A stretch of DNA of 37,685 bases, from contig JAIHAN010000009.1 of NCBI GenBank assembly GCA_020054815.1, positions 1 to 37,685 on the forward strand, written 5' to 3'. Within the stretch, counting starts at the first letter, position 1. Each line of letters begins with the position of its first letter. The stretch is from Peptococcaceae bacterium (GTDB lineage: Bacteria; Bacillota; Peptococcia; DRI-13). Below, piece after piece: positions 23,286 to 30,819 of the stretch. A program made the translations under genes and the position numbers. The notes below the pieces were generated by a model. The model ran no database searches and was not told where the DNA came from. It was given only the letters and a program-made list of their open reading frames with translations.

Positions 23286-24146
23286 TTATTTTAGATAAGC
23301 CAGCAACGCTTCCCGTACCAGTTTGGCAGCCAGAAAGGCGGTTCTTTCAGACTCGTCATTCAGGGGAGAAACCTCTACAATGTCCATACCTACCACATTC
23401 AATGTTTTCATAGTGTGAATAGCGGAAAGGAGCTCCCGTGCCGTACAGCCGCCAGGCTCTGGGGTTCCTGTACCCGGAGCAAAGGCAGGATCTACCACAT
23501 CAATGTCCAGGGTTACAAAGACCGGTCTATCCTTTAGTTCCCCTACCACTTTTTCCAGGGCGGGGAAAATTTCGTCCACATACATATGAGTATATTCCTT
23601 AGCAAATTCAAACTCTTCTTTGATCCCGGAACGGATACCAAACTGGTAAACCCTTTTGGGTCCTAAAAGTTTGGCCACTTTATTAATCACAGTGGCGTGG
23701 GACTGTTCCTCACCCTCGTAGTCTTCCCGTAAGTCTGCATGGGCATCAAAATGAATGACCACTAAATCTGGGTAAAACTTATGACAGGCTTTAATAAGAG
23801 GATAAGTCACCAGGTGTTCTCCGCCTAAAAAGAGGGGGAATTTTTTATCGGCAAAAATTTTTGCAGCCACTTCTTCCATGCGCTGCAGGCTGCCTGCAAC
23901 GTTGCCGAAAGGCAGAGCCACGTCACCTGCATCATAAAAGCTGATGTCATTAAGGCTTCTATCCAAATAAACGCTGTAGTCTTCAATACCAAAGGAAACG
24001 TTCCGGATTTGCTGGGGACCCATCCTGGTGCCGGGACGCAGGCTTACGGTGAAGTCCATGGGCAGTCCCACCAGGACAGCTTGAGCTTCTTCATAAGTCT
24101 CCCTTGTCCCCATGAAGCCCGTGGGACGGTACATATACTCGTGCAA
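23286..24146 (-). CDS. speB: Agmatinase
   Basis: 286 residues of the ureohydrolase family. The two-manganese site is seen in GGEHLVTYP, HFDAHADLRED and DIDVVDPAFAPGTGTPEPGG. It hydrolyses agmatine to putrescine and urea in the cytoplasm. The start is a TTG at 24146 with GGGAGG 8-9 nt upstream; no ATG fits the ribosome site better. It is the third gene of a polyamine operon with pyruvoyl arginine decarboxylase and spermidine synthase, which supports agmatine rather than arginine or guanidinobutyrate as substrate. Confidence 0.93.
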   Translation of the reverse strand: MHEYMYRPTGFMGTRETYEEAQAVLVGLPMDFTVSLRPGTRMGPQQIRNVSFGIEDYSVYLDRSLNDISFYDAGDVALPFGNVAGSLQRMEEVAAKIFADKKFPLFLGGEHLVTYPLIKACHKFYPDLVVIHFDAHADLREDYEGEEQSHATVINKVAKLLGPKRVYQFGIRSGIKEEFEFAKEYTHMYVDEIFPALEKVVGELKDRPVFVTLDIDVVDPAFAPGTGTPEPGGCTARELLSAIHTMKTLNVVGMDIVEVSPLNDESERTAFLAAKLVREALLAYLK

Positions 24147-24166
24147 AGCTAATATCCTCCCTTATC

Positions 24167-25000
24167 CTACTTGAGAATCTCTGCGACAAAATTAGGCAGT
24201 ACAAAGGCAGTGAAATGGATGTTTTTGTTATAGTAACGGGTGTTGGTATCAGCGATGTCCTCGGGATTAACCTTTTCCGGATCATGTTTTTTCGAAGCCA
24301 GGGTAAAGCTCCAGAGTCCTGTGGGATAAGTAGGAACGGCTGCCAGATATAATTTAACCAGCGGGAAAATGTGCTTCAGATCATTATGTATTCCTTTAAT
24401 AAGATCCTGGTGCATAAAAGGGGATTCAGTCTGGGCCACCATGATACCGTCTTCTCTCAGGGCATCGTAGACATTTTTATAAAAGTCAAGCGCAAAGAGC
24501 CCTACAGCCGGCCCTACGGGGTCTGTGGAGTCTACCAGAATAACATCATACTTGTTCTTATTCTCCTGAATATGTTTAATCCCGTCATCGACCAAAACGG
24601 TGACTTTCGGATTATCAAAAGCTGCGGCTATTTCCGGCAAATACTCCTTAGAATTTTCGATGACACGGCCATCAATCTCTACTAAGGTAGCTGTTTTAAC
24701 TTTAGGGTGTTTCACTATCTCCCTGATGGCTCCCCCGTCTCCGCCGCCGATGACCAGGACGTGCTCCGGGTTGGGGTGGGTATTTAAAGCCACCAGGCTG
24801 ATCATTTCGTGATAAACAAATTCGTCTTTAATAGAGGTCATGACACAGTTGTCCAAAAAGAGCATACGGCCAAATTCATATGTATCCACCAGAGCCAAAT
24901 GCTGAAAATCCGTTTGTTCCTCATGGAGAATTTTCTTCACTCTAAAGGAAATAGCTAAGTCTTCTGTTTGTTTTTCGGTAATCCACAAATCACTCTTCAT
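24167..25000 (-). CDS. speE: Spermidine synthase (polyamine aminopropyltransferase)
   Basis: 277 residues from the ATG at 25000, directly behind GGAGGAG; a longer reading to 25045 is not supported. It transfers the aminopropyl group of decarboxylated S-adenosylmethionine to putrescine. Family motifs are VLVIGGGDGGAIREI (about 79-93), ATLVEIDGRVIE and VILVDSTDPVGPA, the last with the catalytic Asp region, plus QTESPF. It lies between the arginine decarboxylase (13-nt gap) and speB. SpeD, needed to make decarboxylated AdoMet, is not in the window. Confidence 0.94.
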   Translation of the reverse strand: MKSDLWITEKQTEDLAISFRVKKILHEEQTDFQHLALVDTYEFGRMLFLDNCVMTSIKDEFVYHEMISLVALNTHPNPEHVLVIGGGDGGAIREIVKHPKVKTATLVEIDGRVIENSKEYLPEIAAAFDNPKVTVLVDDGIKHIQENKNKYDVILVDSTDPVGPAVGLFALDFYKNVYDALREDGIMVAQTESPFMHQDLIKGIHNDLKHIFPLVKLYLAAVPTYPTGLWSFTLASKKHDPEKVNPEDIADTNTRYYNKNIHFTAFVLPNFVAEILK

Positions 25001-25013
25001 TTTTCTCCTCCTA

Positions 25014-25472
25014 CTAATACCATAATGGGACAGCCGCCAAAGCACAGCCGATTTTTTCCACTGTGTGCTCCACAGCCGCTATCTTTACATCAACTAGTTT
25101 CATACCGCGCATTTGAAAGGCTTCCTCCACCATTTTCCTAATGGTCTCTTCCGCTTCCTGCTTGGTACTATAACCCGAGTACTCCATGATGACACCGAAG
25201 TTATTTTCGGAGACACCTACACCAACTGCCGCGGCAATCACTTTACCCGGCTCCTTACAAACAATAGATCCATAAGCCGTCGGTACCAGGGATCCCGGGG
25301 GTATTTCCAGATCAGGCTTATACACTGCCCCGGGTGGTAAAATGCTGCTCACGCGAATGAGATTGATATTACCAATACCGGCTTTCAGCAGCGCTCCATC
25401 AAAAGCTGTCAGGGAACTTCTCCCCTCACTGCTGCCCGCCACAACCTTGTACATTTTAGGTGTTGGCAACAT
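25014..25472 (-). CDS. pdaD: Pyruvoyl-dependent arginine decarboxylase
   Basis: 152 residues, a usual length for PvlArgDC. The enzyme converts arginine to agmatine with a pyruvoyl group made by self-cleavage between two serines; here the site is VSSILPPGA, with Ser42-Ser43. The surrounding AGIGNINLIR and the C-terminal EEAFQMRG segment match the family. The ATG at 25472 follows GGGGGT. It is first in the order decarboxylase-speE-speB, which gives arginine to agmatine to putrescine to spermidine. This pyruvoyl type is best known in archaea and occurs in a subset of bacteria instead of the PLP-dependent SpeA. Confidence 0.92.
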   Translation of the reverse strand: MLPTPKMYKVVAGSSEGRSSLTAFDGALLKAGIGNINLIRVSSILPPGAVYKPDLEIPPGSLVPTAYGSIVCKEPGKVIAAAVGVGVSENNFGVIMEYSGYSTKQEAEETIRKMVEEAFQMRGMKLVDVKIAAVEHTVEKIGCALAAVPLWY

Positions 25473-25513
25473 GTTTTTACCCCCTTTATTTTCGGATAAA
25501 AATTAACAGTGTT

Positions 25514-25522
25514 ATTATACCA
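25514..25522 (-). promoter_or_regulatory. Extended -10 promoter of the polyamine operon
   Basis: TGGTATAAT on the minus strand is a perfect extended -10 element (TGnTATAAT), 42 nt upstream of the decarboxylase ATG. The -35 region is weak, as is common with extended -10 promoters. Confidence 0.65.
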
Positions 25523-25581
25523 GAATCAAGTTGAAAATAAACCAGATTTTACCCTCTCTGTTACCCTCGCTATAATATATG

Positions 25582-25608
25582 AAAAAAAGCCCTAAAGCAA
25601 GGGCTTTC
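25582..25608 (-). terminator. Terminator of the DUF362 gene
   Basis: Stem AAAGCCCT/AGGGCTTT with a 5-nt loop followed on the minus strand by TTTTTTTC, 6 nt past the stop codon. Confidence 0.88.
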
Positions 25609-25613
25609 AGGCA

Positions 25614-26714
25614 TTAAATTTTCACCAGTTCATAATCCCGGGTTCCCAGTCCGATTTCTTCACCGTAGGCCAGCTGTACCCGCCAGTCCACATCGGGATA
25701 AAGGGTTCCGAATTTATCCTCGGCCTGGTTCTCTTCACCCAGCCGGCTGTTTTTAAGACCCGCCTGCTGGTTCACCAGGTCTATACAGGCCTGGTCCAAA
25801 GCCACGGGATCACGGGAAGCCAGGATGCCCACATCCCCAATAATGGGAGCATCGCTATAACTTACACAGTCACAATCCGGGGTCACACCCATAACAAAGG
25901 TAATAAATCCTGCCTTATCCTTTTTATCTTTGAGAACACCATAAGCATATTCCACAATCTTCTCCTGGATCACATCCTGCTGGGTCTTCCAGTTAATGCC
26001 GATAGCGCCGTGGGGACAGGTTACAGTACATTCCCCGCAGCCTATACATTTCTCGTATTCAATAATGGCCTGTTCCGCTACGGAAATTGCCTCGCCGGGA
26101 CACCATTTGATACACCGCCCGCAGGCCAGGCATTTGCCATCCTTAATTCTTGGTAATAAATCAGAGTGCATCTGCTGTTTGCCGCTGCGGCAGCCGGAGC
26201 CCATACCTACATTCTTCAAAGTACCGCCAAAACCTGTAGCCTCGTGGCCTTTAAAATGGCTGACAGCGATAAAGCTATCGGCATGGCAGATGGCACTGCC
26301 AATCTTCACTTCTTTAAAGTGTTTCAGGTTTACTTCCACTGTCCTGTAATCCTTGCCGTTTAAACCATCGGCAATGATTAAGGGAGCATTCACCACCGAA
26401 TATGGAAAGCCGTTTTCGATGGCGGTAATGAGATGGTCTACGGCATTGGCCCGGCTCCCCACGTAGAGAGTATTGGCATCGGTCAAAAAGGGTTTACCCC
26501 CTGCCGCTTTTACCTTGTCGACAATCTTGCGAAGAAACTGGGGCCTGATATAAGAAGTATTTCCCCGTTCTCCGAAATGAACTTTTAAAGCCACCAGCTC
26601 TTTGGGTTTGATAAACTCCTGGAACCCGGCAGCATCATAGAGCTTGCCCAGTTTGTCCAATAAGTTCAGACCATGTTTGGCCCGCATATCCGTAAAATAT
26701 ACTTTGCTTGGCAT
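25614..26714 (-). CDS. DUF362 protein with two [4Fe-4S] clusters
   Basis: 366 residues from the ATG at 26714 (GGAGG 8-9 nt upstream); an ATG two codons earlier is too close to that site. The DUF362 domain covers most of the protein, with VHFGERGNTSYIRP (about 45-58), the conserved SHFKGHEATGFGG (about 152-164) and a C-terminal ASRDPVALDQ. A ferredoxin insert (about 195-240) holds CLACGRCIKWCP and CIGCGECTVTCP. It is a cytoplasmic iron-sulfur protein of unknown reaction; related proteins are called ferredoxin-like or uncharacterised. It is monocistronic with its own terminator. Confidence 0.88.
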   Translation of the reverse strand: MPSKVYFTDMRAKHGLNLLDKLGKLYDAAGFQEFIKPKELVALKVHFGERGNTSYIRPQFLRKIVDKVKAAGGKPFLTDANTLYVGSRANAVDHLITAIENGFPYSVVNAPLIIADGLNGKDYRTVEVNLKHFKEVKIGSAICHADSFIAVSHFKGHEATGFGGTLKNVGMGSGCRSGKQQMHSDLLPRIKDGKCLACGRCIKWCPGEAISVAEQAIIEYEKCIGCGECTVTCPHGAIGINWKTQQDVIQEKIVEYAYGVLKDKKDKAGFITFVMGVTPDCDCVSYSDAPIIGDVGILASRDPVALDQACIDLVNQQAGLKNSRLGEENQAEDKFGTLYPDVDWRVQLAYGEEIGLGTRDYELVKI

Positions 26715-26785
26715 TTTCATTCCTCCTTCAATTCTTATCTTTTCGCGGTAAAACACGCTTATCCTGCCTCTGTCTTAAAATGAAG

Positions 26786-26819
26786 TAAAAAAAAAGGGGT
26801 ACACCCTTCGCGCACCCCT
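26786..26819 (-). terminator. Terminator of ald
   Basis: Minus-strand stem AGGGGTGCG/TGTACCCCT followed by nine T, 27 nt past the ald stop codon. Confidence 0.88.
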
Positions 26820-26845
26820 CTACTCTTCAATTAATGGGTATTGCC

Positions 26846-27961
26846 TTAGATAGCTTCTTCCAGCGGAGTGTAAGGCAGGTTGTGGGCCTCAGCTACAGCC
26901 TGGTAAGTAATCTTGCCGTTTACAACGTTGACGCCTTTGGCCAGGACAGGATTCTCCATAATAGCCTGTTTCCAGCCCTTGTTGGCAATCTCCACAGCAT
27001 AAGGAATGGTAACATTGGTGAGGGCAAAGGTGGAAGTACGGGCTACAGCTCCAGGCATGTTGGCTACGGAATAGTGAACGACGCCGTGTTTCACATAAAT
27101 GGGATCGCTGTGGGTGGTTACCCGGTCGATGGTTTCGATAGAACCTCCCTGGTCAATGGCTACGTCTACAATGACAGAACCCGGTTTCATCTGCTTGACC
27201 ATTTCTTCCGTCACCAGGCGAGGAGCCCGGGCGCCGGGAATGAGGACGGCACCAACCAGGAGGTCGGCCTTGGCCACTTCTTTTTCAATATTATAGGCAT
27301 TGGACATCATGGTCTTGACGCGGCCCATAAAGAGGTCATCAAGGTATCTCAAACGGTCAGGATTTCTTTCAATGATCGTCACCTGGGCACCCATCCCCAC
27401 GGCCATCTTGGCAGCGTTGGTTCCCACAATACCGCCGCCGATAATGACGACTTCCGCCGGTTCCACCCCGGGAACGCCACCTAAGAGCACACCCCGTCCG
27501 CCCTGGGGCTTTTCCAGGTAGTGAGCACCGATTTGGACGGACATTCTCCCGGCTACCTCACTCATAGGGGTTAAAAGGGGCAGAGAACCGTTGGGTAACT
27601 GGACAGTCTCATAGGCAATGGAGACTACGTTTTTCTCCATAAGGATTCTGGTTAATTCCGGTTCCGGAGCCAGATGCAGGTAGGTGTAGAGAATTTGTCC
27701 ATCTCTGAACAACTCATATTCGGGGGGTAGAGGTTCTTTTACCTTGATGATCATATCTGCCTGGGCAAATACGGCCAGGGCAGACCCCACGATTTGTGCT
27801 CCTGCCTGAATGTAATCCGTGTCGGTAATCCCGCTGCCTAAACCCGCTGATTGTTCCACCAGTACGGTATGGCCTGCATTTACCAGGGCTTTGACCCCGG
27901 CAGGAGTTATTCCTACACGATTCTCATTATTCTTAATTTCCTTAGGTATGCCAATAATCAT
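26846..27961 (-). CDS. ald: Alanine dehydrogenase
   Basis: 371 residues from the ATG at 27961 (GAAGGAGG upstream), matching the family length of about 370. It catalyses L-alanine + NAD+ to pyruvate + ammonia + NADH. The N-terminus [20 protein letters not shown] is diagnostic, with substrate-binding [10 protein letters not shown] (about 74-83) and the NAD-binding [17 protein letters not shown] (about 170-186). It lies between its own terminator and a sigma-54-type promoter, next to an ACT-domain sigma-54 activator whose gene ends 195 nt upstream. Amino-acid-responsive induction is likely. Confidence 0.96.
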   Translation of the reverse strand: MIIGIPKEIKNNENRVGITPAGVKALVNAGHTVLVEQSAGLGSGITDTDYIQAGAQIVGSALAVFAQADMIIKVKEPLPPEYELFRDGQILYTYLHLAPEPELTRILMEKNVVSIAYETVQLPNGSLPLLTPMSEVAGRMSVQIGAHYLEKPQGGRGVLLGGVPGVEPAEVVIIGGGIVGTNAAKMAVGMGAQVTIIERNPDRLRYLDDLFMGRVKTMMSNAYNIEKEVAKADLLVGAVLIPGARAPRLVTEEMVKQMKPGSVIVDVAIDQGGSIETIDRVTTHSDPIYVKHGVVHYSVANMPGAVARTSTFALTNVTIPYAVEIANKGWKQAIMENPVLAKGVNVVNGKITYQAVAEAHNLPYTPLEEAI

Positions 27962-27998
27962 AGTTAACCCTCCTTCGAATAACGTTGCCATACTATCT

Positions 27999-28015
27999 TG
28001 CAAAAATCATGCCCA
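27999..28015 (-). promoter_or_regulatory. Sigma-54 promoter upstream of ald
   Basis: TGGGCATGATTTTTGCA on the minus strand has the invariant GG and GC exactly 10 nt apart and the TTGCA of the -12 box. The predicted start of transcription is about 27 nt before the ald ATG, leaving room for the GAAGGAGG site. Confidence 0.7.
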
Positions 28016-28081
28016 AAAACAGGCAAATTATCCCTCGTTTCAACATGGATTTGGCGCCTTTACATTGTTGTTCCCCGGGAG

Positions 28082-28103
28082 TGTGGCAACTTTTATTGCC
28101 ACA
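28082..28103 (-). promoter_or_regulatory. Inverted repeat upstream of ald, candidate activator site
   Basis: TGTGGCAA-N6-TTGCCACA is a perfect 8-bp inverted repeat centred about 85 nt upstream of the sigma-54 promoter, the usual place for an enhancer. The adjacent ACT/AAA+/HTH activator is the likely binder. Confidence 0.6.
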
Positions 28104-28117
28104 TAGCCAATTAAAAT

Positions 28118-28157
28118 AAAATTGATGGCGGCACGATATGTTGCCGCCGTCAATTTT
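28118..28157 (-). terminator. Terminator of the sigma-54 activator gene
   Basis: A 16-bp stem with one mismatch (AAAATTGATGGCGGCA against TGCCGCCGTCAATTTT, 8-nt loop) starts inside the stop codon of the activator and is followed by ATTTTAATT on the minus strand. Confidence 0.8.
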
Positions 28158-29403
28158 ATTTGCCAGTCTCAATACCCAGCTTTTTAATTTTATTGGATAT
28201 GGTAGTATGGGATACTCCCAAAGCTTTGGCTGCCTTGCGCACACTACCGTACGTTTTCAGCGCCGACAGGATGACTTCTTTTTCCGCCTGGGCTGCTGCC
28301 CGTTTTAAATAAATACGTTCGGGAGTACTCTCGGCAGCGACCGCTACCTCCCCTTCCCCATCAAAGATTATATGCTGTGTGGTAATTTCCTGACCTGCGG
28401 AAAGATGCAGGGCTCTCTCCAAAACATTTTCCAATTCCCGGACATTGCCATACCAGCTGTAGTTGACGAGTTTTTCCACTGCCGGGGCCGTCAGGTATTT
28501 TTCCACTCCGCAGCGTTTTTTGTGTTTGGTCAGATAGTTTTCTGCCAGGAGGACAATGTCTTCCTTGCGCTGGCGTAAAGGCGGTATTTGAATGGGAATG
28601 ACATTCAGGCGGTAGTAAAGGTCTTCCCGGAAAGTACCTTTTTGCACCATTTCTTCAATATTACGATTGGTAGCCGTAATTACCCGGCAGTTCACAGGGA
28701 TCTCTTCATTTGCCCCCAAAGGCCGCACTTTTCCTTCCTGGAGTACCCGCAAAAGTTTTACCTGCAGGGGCATAGGCAGGTCGCTGATCTCATCCAGAAA
28801 GATGGTTCCGCCGCTGGCGAACTGGAAAAGGCCAACCCGGCCACCTTTTTTGGCCCCGGTAAAGGCTCCTTCCACATAGCCGAAAAGTTCGCTTTCCAGG
28901 AGACTTTCCGGCAAGGCGCCGCAGTTGATGGGTACGAATACTTTATCCCGGCGCCGGCTGTGCATATGAATGGCCCGGGCAAACAGTTCTTTACCCGTCC
29001 CGCTTTCTCCCCGCAGCATGATGGTAGTATCCGTATTGGCCACGTGTTCCGCCAGGGCGATGGCCTTTTTAATAGCGTGGCTTACACCTACAATCTCCCC
29101 AAAGCCCTGGGAAGGGTTGGCTGAGGGACTGATGGAGTTGATGATGGCCTCAATCTGTTTTTCCCTGGACTGGTAGGGCATATCATTAATCCGTTCCACA
29201 GAGAGAACAGAATACACACCTTCCAATTCTTCTTTTAAGAGAGGCCAGGTTTCCGGCAGGTGGTTTTCAATTTCCAGAAACATGACATTGGATACTAACT
29301 GAAGAGCCACTATATTCAAGCCATGGTTGAAGATAACCTTGGAAACATCAAGGACCAGGCCCAGGCGGTCTTCATAAGGTATCTTCAACTTGAGTGTATC
29401 CAT
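28156..29403 (-). CDS. Sigma-54-dependent regulator with N-terminal ACT domain (TyrR-like)
   Basis: 415 residues: an ACT domain (about 3-75) expected to bind an amino acid, a sigma-54 interaction AAA+ domain (about 103-335) and a C-terminal Fis/TyrR-type helix-turn-helix (about 375-410, VRKAAKALGVSHTTISNKIKK). Walker A is GESGTGKE (132-139) and the sigma-54-contacting loop is GAFTGA (179-184), fully conserved, so it is a true sigma-54 activator. TyrR of enteric bacteria has the same order but an extra PAS domain, which seems to be missing here. It lies directly upstream of ald, which has a sigma-54 promoter and an inverted repeat. Confidence 0.92.
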   Translation of the reverse strand: MDTLKLKIPYEDRLGLVLDVSKVIFNHGLNIVALQLVSNVMFLEIENHLPETWPLLKEELEGVYSVLSVERINDMPYQSREKQIEAIINSISPSANPSQGFGEIVGVSHAIKKAIALAEHVANTDTTIMLRGESGTGKELFARAIHMHSRRRDKVFVPINCGALPESLLESELFGYVEGAFTGAKKGGRVGLFQFASGGTIFLDEISDLPMPLQVKLLRVLQEGKVRPLGANEEIPVNCRVITATNRNIEEMVQKGTFREDLYYRLNVIPIQIPPLRQRKEDIVLLAENYLTKHKKRCGVEKYLTAPAVEKLVNYSWYGNVRELENVLERALHLSAGQEITTQHIIFDGEGEVAVAAESTPERIYLKRAAAQAEKEVILSALKTYGSVRKAAKALGVSHTTISNKIKKLGIETGK

Positions 29404-29469
29404 GATTCCCCCTCCTCTTAGGGTGAAAATTCTACACCGCCCGGTAAATTCCTTTATTTCTTAAAACTT

Positions 29470-29766
29470 TTACATACTTCTCTCTGCAGGTTCCTGGCTT
29501 TTCATCCGGTGCATAATCTCCTTTGACAAAAGTTCAAGGAGTAACATTAGTTTTTCATTGTCTAACTTCCTTACAAATCTCTCCAAAAGCTGTTTCTGTC
29601 CCTGGCCGGAAGAAATTTTATCCACATCCTGGGGAACCAGGTTATACCTGCGGAATTTGGTCACGGTAAACTTGGCCTGGCAGCAGGTGCACCTGATCAT
29701 ATCCCCATCACTTATTCCCGGCTCCAGGCTGATCGCTTTACACATGGGACATTTAATGCCTTCCAT
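29470..29766 (-). CDS. Small zinc-ribbon protein
   Basis: 98 residues from the ATG at 29766, with AAGGAG upstream; a GTG three codons earlier sits on the ribosome site. Two cysteine pairs, CPMC and CTCC, separated by about 22 residues form a zinc ribbon at the N-terminus, followed by a helical region (LLERFVRKLDNEKLMLLLELL). No family name is recognised. Such small ribbons usually bind nucleic acid or protein. It lies upstream of the sigma-54 activator on the same strand with a 66-nt gap, so they may be co-transcribed. Confidence 0.75.
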   Translation of the reverse strand: MEGIKCPMCKAISLEPGISDGDMIRCTCCQAKFTVTKFRRYNLVPQDVDKISSGQGQKQLLERFVRKLDNEKLMLLLELLSKEIMHRMKSQEPAERSM

Positions 29767-29826
29767 TTCCGTCACGCTCCTTAATAGGGTTAAAGCATTC
29801 TATGTTCATGCCGCCGGGTTTATACC

Positions 29827-29870
29827 AAAAAAATAAGGTTTTCCCTTCAATGCCTGAAGTGAAAACCTTA
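29827..29870 (-). terminator. Terminator of the Nudix-like gene
   Basis: Minus-strand stem TAAGGTTTTCACTTCA/TGAAGGGAAAACCTTA with one mismatch, followed by TTTTTTT, 28 nt past the stop codon. Confidence 0.88.
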
Positions 29871-29898
29871 CGGATAAATCATGAAGCTGTTGTCGGCT

Positions 29899-30339
29899 TT
29901 AGCCCACCGTGGCCACTAATTCTTCTCTCCGGTAATAGTTGTATTTCCGGAAAGCCAAACGAACGAGTGACCTGTCTTGACTGTAGGTAATTTTCTCTAA
30001 AGCCTCTTCGATAGGGAAGAACCCACCATCAGAAAAGCCTTCTTCCCGGTTCACGGAGTAGGAATCGCTCTCTGCTTCCATAATAAACCAGTCAATTCTG
30101 TTGCATACTGGTTGCTTCCGAGAGTAAGAATAGAATTCGTAGCTTGTTTCTCCTGCCGGGGAAACAATCTGTGCGATAACTCCTCCTTCTTCCCTGACAC
30201 GGTCAATAGCTACTTCCTGGGGTAGCTGGTTAAAGCGGATAACTCCTTTCGGCAGTACCCATTCACCCTTGTCATTTTTCAGGATGAATACCTGATCCTC
30301 AAAAAACACTACACCGCCAGCACAAACTCTCGTCAACAT
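29899..30339 (-). CDS. Nudix-fold protein with a degenerate Nudix box
   Basis: 146 residues; the ATG at 30339 follows GGAGGG. The fold is recognisable from GGVVFFEDQVFILKN and WVLPKGVIRFNQ, but the catalytic box is altered. Where the consensus has GX5E...REUxEExG this protein reads GVIRFNQ...DRVREEGG. The first Glu is Gln and the conserved Arg-Glu is Asp-Arg, while the Glu-Glu pair and the last Gly are kept. Nudix enzymes hydrolyse nucleoside diphosphate derivatives with Mg bound by these acids, so this one may have lost activity or changed to a binding role. A monocistronic unit with its own terminator. Confidence 0.82.
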   Translation of the reverse strand: MLTRVCAGGVVFFEDQVFILKNDKGEWVLPKGVIRFNQLPQEVAIDRVREEGGVIAQIVSPAGETSYEFYSYSRKQPVCNRIDWFIMEAESDSYSVNREEGFSDGGFFPIEEALEKITYSQDRSLVRLAFRKYNYYRREELVATVG

Positions 30340-30449
30340 GGTAGATCCCTCCTACTTTTAATTTGGGAACTTCGCCATTACTATTTTCGACAATCCGTCC
30401 GGCATCTCCTGCCTTAAATTTAACATTTAATTAAAGTTTATTTAACCTT

Positions 30450-30620
30450 TTATCCCCTGGCTAAAAACAAATCACAGGAGCCGCCAAACCAATTGACACA
30501 GTGCTCACAGCTTGGCATATAACTTTTTGTGTCAATAATTCCTGCCTCCCAGCCTCCAGACGAGCGGATTGATTCGAAATGCGGACATTTTGCTGCGATA
30601 CGGTAGTTCTTTTCTCTCAA
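30450..30620 (-). CDS. Small cysteine-rich protein, 56 residues
   Basis: A short gene with a TTG start at 30620, 7 nt after a full AGGAGGT site, and a stop at 30450. Cysteines lie at 12, 38, 41 and 49 (KCPHFE, SCEHCVNW, GGSCDLF), suited to binding one zinc or an iron-sulfur cluster. The regular Cys spacing, the strong ribosome site and a composition unlike random sequence support a real gene. I do not recognise the family. It lies between a YchF-type GTPase and the Nudix-like gene on the same strand. Confidence 0.78.
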   Translation of the reverse strand: MREKNYRIAAKCPHFESIRSSGGWEAGIIDTKSYMPSCEHCVNWFGGSCDLFLARG

Positions 30621-30790
30621 AAGCCACACCTCCTGTTAACCTCAGAAAACAATTGGGTTCATCTCCACTTTGGTAATTTTTCCGAACCAACTTTTTCTAT
30701 TAGTTTTTCCCAACAGGAAGTGTTTTAGCATTGTTAGGTAATATATTATTATATTTTTTTCTTTTTTATGTGCTAAATAGCTATAAAACC
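30621..30790. other. Short intergenic stretch upstream of the Cys-rich gene
   Basis: AT-rich sequence with no gene recognised. It should hold the promoter of the 56-residue protein on the minus strand, but no clear -35/-10 pair can be fixed. Confidence 0.4.
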
Positions 30791-30796
30791 CAATAG

Positions 30797-30819
30797 AAAA
30801 AGGCCATACCTGGCCTTTT
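30797..30819 (-). terminator. Terminator of the YchF-type GTPase gene
   Basis: Stem AAAAGGCCA/TGGCCTTTT with a 4-nt loop followed on the minus strand by TTCTATTGG; the right arm overlaps the stop codon. Confidence 0.8.

Noticed and set aside
26834-27484. 216-codon plus-strand open frame opposite ald
   Set aside because: It is a mirror frame of the well-supported alanine dehydrogenase, with no ribosome site and no family-like sequence.
28588-29124. 178-codon plus-strand open frame opposite the sigma-54 activator
   Set aside because: It lies inside the conserved AAA+ domain coding sequence and shows no ribosome site or recognisable protein.
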